Origin: Actinomadura sp. NBRC 104412
Lineage (GTDB): Bacteria; Actinomycetota; Actinomycetes; Streptosporangiales; Streptosporangiaceae
Direction of reading: 5' to 3'
DNA: 64,000 bases
Assembly (NCBI RefSeq): GCF_030269515.1
Contig: NZ_BSTM01000006.1
Location: 124,001 to 188,000 of the forward strand
In this document: in pieces, positions 58,915 through 64,000 of the stretch
How the letters are laid out: each line of letters begins with the position of its first letter
Position numbering within the stretch: position 1 is the first letter of the stretch
Notes under the pieces: model-generated
Seen by the model: the letters and a program-made list of their open reading frames with translations, nothing else
Told to the model about the DNA's origin: nothing
The model's database searches: none
Translations under genes and position numbers: made by a program

Positions 58915-59145
58915 TCACCCCTGCCGCCGCCAGTTGACCCGCGGCTCGGCCGTGCCCGGTTCCGTATCGGCCGATTCCGTATCGGCCGGTTCCGTGGTGG
59001 CCCGCTCCGTGTTGGCCGACTCTGTGGGGGCCGATGCCTCGCGGGCGGGCGCCGGACGGGCCGGGCGCGGGTGATGCCGGCAGTCGCACCACGATCCGCC
59101 ACGGCAGTCCCCGTGGCGGTCCTCGCGGCACGCATGGCAGATCAT
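58915..59145 (-). CDS. Small Cys-rich protein with pentapeptide-repeat tail
   Basis: A 76-residue product beginning MICHACREDRHGDCRGGSWC (Cys at 3, 6, 14, 20 and 22), consistent with a zinc site, followed by a Pro/Ala linker and a tail of x-T-E-x-A pentapeptides (SAPTESANTERATTEPADTE and beyond), encoded by 15-bp tandem repeats. The head resembles small Cys-rich proteins in other actinobacteria. ATG 59145 follows GGAGGG by one base, tighter than normal. It is upstream of the sulfite leader on the same strand. Function unknown. Confidence 0.7.
   Translation of the reverse strand: MICHACREDRHGDCRGGSWCDCRHHPRPARPAPAREASAPTESANTERATTEPADTESADTEPGTAEPRVNWRRQG
58958..59032. repeat. Five tandem 15-bp repeats inside a gene
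   Basis: Imperfect copies of GGTTCCGTATCGGCC at 58958, 58973, 58988, 59003 and 59018. They keep frame and encode the TE-x-A pentapeptide tail of the Cys-rich protein, so the tail could change length by slippage. Confidence 0.9.
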
Positions 59146-59360
59146 CCCTCCATTGTCACCGACGACCGGCGATGCGCCGGACGTCGCCAGGCCGCGCTGC
59201 CGATCTTGGGCGGACGGGCCGTAGCGGGCGTCCAAGCGGGTACGACCACGAGCGGAAGGGTTCGGGCGGGCATGACAAGCGGCATGAGACGCGCGGACGG
59301 GGGCGTCCCGGCGGGACGGCGGCCGGGTAACGGACGGCCGGCACCGGACGGTGTATCGGT

Positions 59361-60554
59361 GTGACCACGATTCCGGACGCCGCCGGCGGCACCGTCACCG
59401 GGGACGAGGAGGGGAACGCGGTTCACAGCGGGCCGGAGACACGGCGACACCCGGACGAGCCGGAGGGGCTGGGCGATCATGGCCCGCTGGCCCGGCTGGC
59501 CGGTGCCGCCCGCTCGCGGTCGCTCCGCGGCGCGCCGCGCTCGCTCGCCCGCGCCTCGATGGGCGTGCCGGGTCACCTCGTCCGGCTGCTGCGGACGGTG
59601 CGGCGCGGGCTGCCGGGCGTCCCGGTCCTGGCGATCCTGTGGGCTTTGGTCCGCGGGACCGCGGTGTCGGCGTTCAGGCACCGGGTGACCGGGCTGGCGG
59701 CCGAGGCCGCCTTCTGGGCGTTGCTGTCCACGCCACCGCTGGTCATCGGCCTGATCGGGACGATGGGCCACGTCCGCGGCGTGCTGGGCCCCGAGACCGT
59801 GCGGGAGATCAGGTCCTGGCTGATCGAACGCGCCCAGACCGTGCTGACGGCGCCCGCCGTGGACTCGGTGGTGGTCCCGCTGATCGACGACGTGATCCGC
59901 GGCGGCCGCCCGGACATCGTGTCGGTCAGCTTCCTGATCTCGCTGTGGGCGGGCTCCCGCGCCACCAACGTCTACGTGGACACCATCACGATCGCCTACG
60001 GCCTGTCCGGCATCCGCGGGGTGATCAGGACCCGGCTGCGCGCGTTCGTGCTCTACCTGCTCGGGCTGCTCGTCCTGATCATCGTGCTGCCGCTGCTGGT
60101 GGCGGGCCCGACGCTGGCGCAGCACGCGCTGCCCGAGAGCGCTCCGGCGATCACGATGCTGTACTGGCCGGTCGTGGTGACGCTGTCGATCCTGTTCCTG
60201 GCGCTGCTGTACCACATGAGCGTTCCGGTGCGGACCTCCTGGTGGCGCGAGGTGCCCGGGGCGGGGCTCGCGCTGCTGATCTGGATCTTCGGCAGCATGG
60301 CGCTGCGGGTGTACCTGGCGGGCTCGCTGACCGGGGTGTCGGTGTACGGGTCGCTGTCCGCCTCGATCGCCGTGCTGGCCTGGCTGTACGTGGCGGCGCT
60401 CGCGGTCCTGATCGGCGCCGAGCTGAACGCCGAGATCGACCGGCGCTGGCCCAGCGCGAACACCGCCAGGGCGCGCGCCGTGCGCGAGACCGTGCGCGCC
60501 GACGATCCGCCTTCCTCCGTGCCCTCGGACGAAGGTCACCCGGACGAAAGGTAA
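59361..60554 (+). CDS. YihY/BrkB-family inner membrane protein
   Basis: A 397-residue membrane protein of the YihY (formerly BrkB or RNase BN) family. It has a long charged N-terminal region (about 80 residues), then five to six helices including AAEAAFWALLSTPPLVIGLIG, LYLLGLLVLIIVLPLLVAG, VVVTLSILFLALLYHMSVP, LALLIWIFGSMALRVYL and ASIAVLAWLYVAALAVLIGAELNAE, the last with the family's conserved end. Function is unclear in all bacteria, though some members are proposed transporters. GTG 59361 has a weak ribosome site. Confidence 0.88.
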   Translation: MTTIPDAAGGTVTGDEEGNAVHSGPETRRHPDEPEGLGDHGPLARLAGAARSRSLRGAPRSLARASMGVPGHLVRLLRTVRRGLPGVPVLAILWALVRGTAVSAFRHRVTGLAAEAAFWALLSTPPLVIGLIGTMGHVRGVLGPETVREIRSWLIERAQTVLTAPAVDSVVVPLIDDVIRGGRPDIVSVSFLISLWAGSRATNVYVDTITIAYGLSGIRGVIRTRLRAFVLYLLGLLVLIIVLPLLVAGPTLAQHALPESAPAITMLYWPVVVTLSILFLALLYHMSVPVRTSWWREVPGAGLALLIWIFGSMALRVYLAGSLTGVSVYGSLSASIAVLAWLYVAALAVLIGAELNAEIDRRWPSANTARARAVRETVRADDPPSSVPSDEGHPDER

Positions 60555-60609
60555 AAACCGCCACTAGGCGGGACCTGAATAATCCCAAAATGTCGTAGCC
60601 TCGTCTGAC

Positions 60610-61566
60610 ATGACCTCCCGCGAGGAACACGGGCGGCTGCGCACCGTGACCGGAACGATCCCCACGTCCGCCATCACCGGCCCGGTGCTTCCCCGCGAGC
60701 ATCTGCAACTGGATCTGCGCTGGCCGCAGCGGCCCGCCCTGCTGGCCGACGACCCGTACCGCTGGCTGGACGAGGAGAAGCCCGTCACCCGCGAGCTGGC
60801 CGCGCTGCGCCGCGACCACGACCTGGGCCTGGTCGTCGATCTGACCTGCACCGGGATGGGCCGGCAGGCCGCCGGGCTGGCCCGGATGAGCGCCAGCGCC
60901 CGCGTCGCCGTGGTGGCCGGGACGGGGTACTTCACCGAGCCGTTCCACCCGGCGTACGTGCGCGAGTCCGACGTGGACCGGCTGGCCGAGCGGCTGCTCG
61001 CCGAGATCGGCTTCGGCCTCGACGGCACCAACGCGCTGCCCGGGGTGATCGGGGAGATCGGCACCTGGGGCGAGGCCCCCACCGAGGCCGAGGAGCGGTG
61101 CCTGCGGGCCGCCGCCCAGGCGGCGCGCTACTCGGGGCTGTCGGTCGCCACCTACGGCCGTTCCGGGCTGGCCCAGCTGGAGATCCTGACCGGGATGGGG
61201 CTGCCGCCGAACCGGGTCGCGGTGGGCCAGCAGGACCTGGTGGACGACCCCGCCGCGCACCGCAAGATCGCCGAGGCGGGGGCGTACGTGTCGTTCGGCT
61301 CGGTGGGCCTGGCCGCGGCCGACCCGGGGCGTCTGGACCGGCTGGTGCGCAACGTCCTGGAGTTCCTGGACGGCGGCCACGCCGACCGGCTCCTGCTGAG
61401 CACCGGGATCTCCCGGATGACCGACATCCCGCGCTACGGCGGCCACGGCTACGGCTACCTGTTCGACACCTTCGTGCCCGCCCTCCGCGCCGCCGGCGCC
61501 GACGAGCCGACGCTCCGCCTCGTCCTGCGCGACAACCCTCTGCGCTGGCTGACCGGCCTGGCCTAG
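60610..61566 (+). CDS. Phosphotriesterase-family protein with degenerate metal site
   Basis: A 318-residue barrel with clear family segments (TGPVLPREHLQLDL, GLVVDLTCTGMGR, VAVVAGTGYF, GVIGEIGTWGEAPTEAEERCLRAAAQAAR, GLPPNRVAVGQQDLVDD, LLLSTGISRMTDIPRYGGHGYGYLF). The usual binuclear metal ligands are mostly gone: the HxH reads REH, the His of the fourth strand region is Tyr (VATYGRSG), the next His is Gln (VGQQD) and the Asp before the last helix is Gly (LSTGIS). The Glu of IGEIG, as in Php-type members, remains. It is therefore probably not a metal hydrolase. Function unknown. Codon use looks normal. Confidence 0.85.
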   Translation: MTSREEHGRLRTVTGTIPTSAITGPVLPREHLQLDLRWPQRPALLADDPYRWLDEEKPVTRELAALRRDHDLGLVVDLTCTGMGRQAAGLARMSASARVAVVAGTGYFTEPFHPAYVRESDVDRLAERLLAEIGFGLDGTNALPGVIGEIGTWGEAPTEAEERCLRAAAQAARYSGLSVATYGRSGLAQLEILTGMGLPPNRVAVGQQDLVDDPAAHRKIAEAGAYVSFGSVGLAAADPGRLDRLVRNVLEFLDGGHADRLLLSTGISRMTDIPRYGGHGYGYLFDTFVPALRAAGADEPTLRLVLRDNPLRWLTGLA

Positions 61567-61723
61567 CGGCGCCCTCGACCCCTCGGCTCCACCCGCCATG
61601 GGTACGGATGGGTACGGGTTGAGCTGGGCGAATGAGGTCGGGCACAGGTCGCTGTAATCGAGCGTAATTGGGTAGGAGCACACGAAAGGTGTTCTGTCGC
61701 GTCCCCAGAAGGGGGTGACGCCG

Positions 61724-62467
61724 ATGCGCTGGAACAGGACGGCGCGTGAGACCGCACCGGACGCCGGGACCCGGTCCGACCGGCCGCAGGTCCGGCTACC
61801 CTTCACCGACCGCACCGAGGCGGGGCGGGTCCTCGCCGAGCGCCTGGTGCCGATGGACCTGGACGGCGCGGTGGTGCTCGCGCTTCCCCGGGGCGGGGTG
61901 CCGGTCGGCTACGAGGTGGCCCGCAGGCTGTCCACGCCGGACGCGCCCGTGCCGCTGGAGGTGCTGGTGACCCGCAAGATCGGGTACCCGCCGCAGCCGG
62001 AGCTGGGCGTGGGGGCCATCGCCGAGGGCGGCGAGCCCGTCTTCGACCAGGGCCTGCTCGGCCGGCTCGGGCTGGACGAGGGCGACCTGGCGGGGACGGT
62101 GGAGGCCGAACGGGCCGAGCTGGCCCGCAGGGTCGCCGCCTACCGGGGCGACCGGCCGCTGCCCGAGCTGGGGGACCGTCCCGCGATCGTGGTGGACGAC
62201 GGGCTGGCCACCGGGGGCACGGCGCGGGCCGCGCTGAGGGCCGTTCGCCGGCACCACCCGTCCCGGCTGGTCCTGGCCGTCCCGGTGGGCGCCGCCGAGA
62301 CGGTCGCCGCGCTGGAACGCGAGGCGGACGACGTGGTCGTGCTGGCCGCGCCCGTGTCGTTCCAGGCCGTGGGCCAGTGGTACACGCAATTCGAGCAGCT
62401 CACCGACGAGGACGTCATCGCGTGGCTGGAGCGCGACGCCGCCGAGCGGGCGAATTCGCGGAAATAG
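61724..62467 (+). CDS. Phosphoribosyltransferase-domain protein
   Basis: A 247-residue PRTase with the PRPP-binding loop AIVVDDGLATGGTARAAL (about 155-172), the N-terminal strand ALPRGGVPVGYEVA (PPi loop) and VLVTRKIGYPPQPELGVGAIAEGG. It belongs to the group of stand-alone PRTase-like proteins found near stress genes whose reaction is not known, distinct from purine or pyrimidine enzymes. ATG 61724 has GGGGG eight bases upstream; a GTG nine bases earlier is the alternative. Convergent with whiB, with a hairpin between. Confidence 0.85.
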   Translation: MRWNRTARETAPDAGTRSDRPQVRLPFTDRTEAGRVLAERLVPMDLDGAVVLALPRGGVPVGYEVARRLSTPDAPVPLEVLVTRKIGYPPQPELGVGAIAEGGEPVFDQGLLGRLGLDEGDLAGTVEAERAELARRVAAYRGDRPLPELGDRPAIVVDDGLATGGTARAALRAVRRHHPSRLVLAVPVGAAETVAALEREADDVVVLAAPVSFQAVGQWYTQFEQLTDEDVIAWLERDAAERANSRK

Positions 62468-62593
62468 CCCGCACGGCGGCGCCGGATGCGGTATTGCGCG
62501 GAACTTTCCGGCGCCATTCATGAACGGCGCCGTGACAGAGGTGTGACGGAGCTGTGATGAACGGTGCCGAAAACCCGCGGTGAAACAACGCGA

Positions 62594-62616
62594 ACGGCCC
62601 CGCCGGGCGGGGCCGT
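62594..62616. terminator. Convergent terminator between the PRTase gene and whiB
   Basis: ACGGCCCCGC-CGG-GCGGGGCCGT is a 10-bp perfect stem with a three-base loop, 43 bases beyond the whiB stop on the minus strand, followed there by TTCGCGTTGTTTC. It can also stop transcription from the left. Confidence 0.75.
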
Positions 62617-62658
62617 GACGTTTCTTCCGGTGGCGTGCCGGGGGAGGATCCCGGTCGG

Positions 62659-62955
62659 TCAGGCGGCGTTCGCGCGCCGCATGCGGCGGCGACGCTCGGA
62701 GGCGCGCTCGTCCTCGTTAAGGCCGCCCCACGTGCCGTACTTCTCGGGCCGGGACACGGCGTAGTCCAGGCACTCCGAGCGGACGGGGCAGCCCATGCAG
62801 ATCTGCTTGGCCTTGCGCTCTCGAATCTCGCGCTCGGGCTGGCGCTCGCCGTCGGGGCCGAAGAAGAGCACGAGGTCTTCCCCTCGGCACGCCGCGGCGT
62901 CCTGCCAGCCCCAGCTGGGACGAGGGAGGTTTGCCTGCCGACGTACCTGAGCCAT
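62659..62955 (-). CDS. WhiB-family [4Fe-4S] transcription factor
   Basis: A 98-residue Wbl protein that partners the main sigma factor. It has the four cluster cysteines C23 (ACRG), C53/C56 (ICMGCPVRSE) and C62, the turn GTWGG at 74-78 and an Arg-rich C terminus (SERRRRMRRANAA) for DNA binding. There is no AT-hook, so it is not a WhiB7-type gene; its class among WhiB1-WhiB4 and Wbl types cannot be fixed by eye. ATG 62955 has AAGGTGGG six bases upstream. A 13-bp inverted repeat sits 21-33 bases before the start. Confidence 0.93.
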   Translation of the reverse strand: MAQVRRQANLPRPSWGWQDAAACRGEDLVLFFGPDGERQPEREIRERKAKQICMGCPVRSECLDYAVSRPEKYGTWGGLNEDERASERRRRMRRANAA

Positions 62956-62975
62956 GGAACACCCACCTTGGTTGG

Positions 62976-62988
62976 TTTGCTGAGCAAA
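62976..62988. promoter_or_regulatory. Inverted repeat TTTGCT-G-AGCAAA upstream of whiB
   Basis: Perfect 6-bp arms around one base, 21-33 bases before the whiB start. It could be an operator or a leader hairpin. It is unusually AT-rich for this genome, which makes a regulatory role more likely than chance. Confidence 0.4.
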
Positions 62989-63146
62989 TTACGGACATGG
63001 ACGCCCGACGAGCTTCAAAGACATGTGTCAGAAGCGCCGAAAGGTCCAACGTCTGGAGTTGCCGCTCTGTTCCCCTCCGCCCGGTTCACCGGGGACCTGA
63101 GGAGCCTGTGCGGCAGTGGAGACCCGCGAATGGGGCCTTGGAGAGA

Positions 63147-64000
63147 TTACACGAGGGCCGCTTCGTTGAGAAGGGTGATGTCCCTAACAAAGTAGGTTCG
63201 CAGGTTCTCGTGGCACTCCGGGCCGCACGGATCGGCCGCCTGCCCGCTCTCAAAGATCACCCGGTAACGGTTCCGGTTCGCCCGGACCACCGCCTCGTAA
63301 GGTGATCTTCCGGTGAGGGATTCCACGGTCACCGCGCCGATCTCGAACACCCGCGAATGGTCCCGCACGAAGTGCTCGGCGGCCTGGGCCGGCTCGGGCA
63401 GGCCCGCCCTTCCGCGCAGCCGTACCGTGCTGACCTGGCCTTTCAGATATGCCTTCGCGGCGGCCGTGGCCTCCTGGGGGCCGAGGTCGCCGTAGTAGAT
63501 CGCATGAGGAAGGCACAGAAGGTTCGCGGCGTAGCGATCGCCGCCGACATGCGTCGTTTCCCAGACAAATGGGTCGAAACTTCCGGCGAGGTGCCGTGCC
63601 AGGGGCGCGCCCGTCCGGGCGCAGCAGGCGTTGCGCCGCCCGTGCGTGCAGACCAGGAACACGGGGTCGTGGACCGGCTCCCCGAAACCGAGGCGCTCAC
63701 CGGCGGCGAGGGCCTGAAGGTCCAGCTCCGCCAGTTCTCCGTGATCGGCCAGTTCCCGGCCCTCGAGCCAGACGTCGTCCTCCGCCGAGTGGCCCGCGTA
63801 CACCTGGAGGGGAGGGGTGCGCCGCCGCCGGCGCGGCCTGCGGATGAGCTGGGGACGGACGCCGGCCTCTTGGGCGGCCCGCACGGCGTCGCCGACCGGG
63901 CCCGCGGGCAGGTGCTCGATGCGCTCGGGCCAGGGCCCGGGATGCTCGATCAGCAGCCAGCTCCGCGCCTTCGGTGTCGCGCTGGCCAGGCACGGCCGGG
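63147..64000 (-). CDS. Sucrase/ferredoxin-like family protein (5' end beyond the window)
   Basis: The reading frame runs open through the right edge of the window, so the start is missing; the start at 63884 is internal, because in-frame sequence above it gives the family's N-terminal pattern (ATPKARSWLLIEHPGPWP). Later segments include VFLVCTHGRRNACCARTGAPLA with the Cys pair of a thioredoxin-like [2Fe-2S] ferredoxin fold, VWETTHVGGDRYAANLLCLPHAIYYG and DPCGPECHENLRTYFV near the end. The family is thought to hold an iron-sulfur or redox site, but its function is unknown. Divergent from nothing in the window; same strand as whiB. Confidence 0.85.
   Translation of the reverse strand, partial: RPCLASATPKARSWLLIEHPGPWPERIEHLPAGPVGDAVRAAQEAGVRPQLIRRPRRRRRTPPLQVYAGHSAEDDVWLEGRELADHGELAELDLQALAAGERLGFGEPVHDPVFLVCTHGRRNACCARTGAPLARHLAGSFDPFVWETTHVGGDRYAANLLCLPHAIYYGDLGPQEATAAAKAYLKGQVSTVRLRGRAGLPEPAQAAEHFVRDHSRVFEIGAVTVESLTGRSPYEAVVRANRNRYRVIFESGQAADPCGPECHENLRTYFVRDITLLNEAALV

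Noticed and set aside
58958..59032. Tandem repeats considered as a CRISPR array
   Set aside because: The units are adjacent with no spacers, lie in a coding frame, and no cas genes are near.

Overview
This is a 64 kb stretch of actinobacterial chromosome. The evidence is very high G+C, codon third positions that are almost always G or C, a WhiB protein, a DUF3000 gene beside ribonuclease D and hemE, coproheme decarboxylase (ChdC), an actinobacterial-type HelD, and ferredoxin-type sulfite reductase behind a Cys-ending leader peptide. Gene content and a recurrent GC-rich intergenic palindrome (35449-35640) fit a Streptosporangiales/Thermomonosporaceae (Actinomadura-like) organism; that placement is inference. 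I saw no tRNA, rRNA, CRISPR array, insertion sequence or prophage, so most of the window looks like stable chromosome, with a small accessory patch at 4.3-6.4 kb.

Layout. 0-4.4 kb: aconitase with a strong terminator, a TauE/SafE permease and a Mug DNA glycosylase. 4.4-6.4 kb: two paralogous Uma2-type genes and an ASCH-domain gene, with scars of a tandem duplication between them. 6.5-7.8 kb: class F sortase and its putative surface substrate. 8.1-11.2 kb: sugar ABC importer (binding protein and two permeases, no ATPase). 11.3-14 kb: idi and dxs, divergent isoprenoid genes. 14.2-18.2 kb: small secreted and hypothetical proteins, an FprA-like ferredoxin-NADP reductase and an amino acid permease. 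18.4-25.1 kb: OmpR-type two-component system, a beta-propeller secreted protein, and a lipoprotein/HlyD/MacB-like exporter operon. 25.3-33.1 kb: small proteins, ribonuclease D, DUF3000, then haem genes hemE, hemY and chdC. 33.1-43 kb: MsrB, a LigD-type polymerase, an MBL-fold protein, aldehyde dehydrogenase under a perfect palindrome, HelD, PhoD phosphatase and a LigC-type ligase. 43-49 kb: two convergent paralogous RibD-type reductases, a membrane protein, glgX, an anti-sigma-type ATPase, an acetyltransferase and DUF4262. 49-54 kb: enolase-superfamily enzyme plus creatinase-like M24 protein with a divergent LysR, then a FAD-linked oxidase. 54-59 kb: DUF1707 protein and the assimilatory sulfate reduction operon (leader peptide, sulfite reductase, 59-residue zinc ribbon, cysH, sirohydrochlorin chelatase). 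59-64 kb: Cys-rich small protein, BrkB-family membrane protein, a degenerate phosphotriesterase homologue, phosphoribosyltransferase, WhiB, and a sucrase/ferredoxin-like gene cut by the window end.

The most interesting points are: a consensus promoter, foldable ~100-nt segment and intrinsic terminator antisense to the helD leader; the duplication scar around the Uma2 genes; the uncharacterised M24/enolase-superfamily pair; the phosphotriesterase homologue lacking most metal ligands; and several short genes that length filters would miss (18373-18489, 28381-28614, 56763-56942, 58757-58834, 58915-59145). All functional calls come from reading translated sequence and remembered family signatures; no database search was run.
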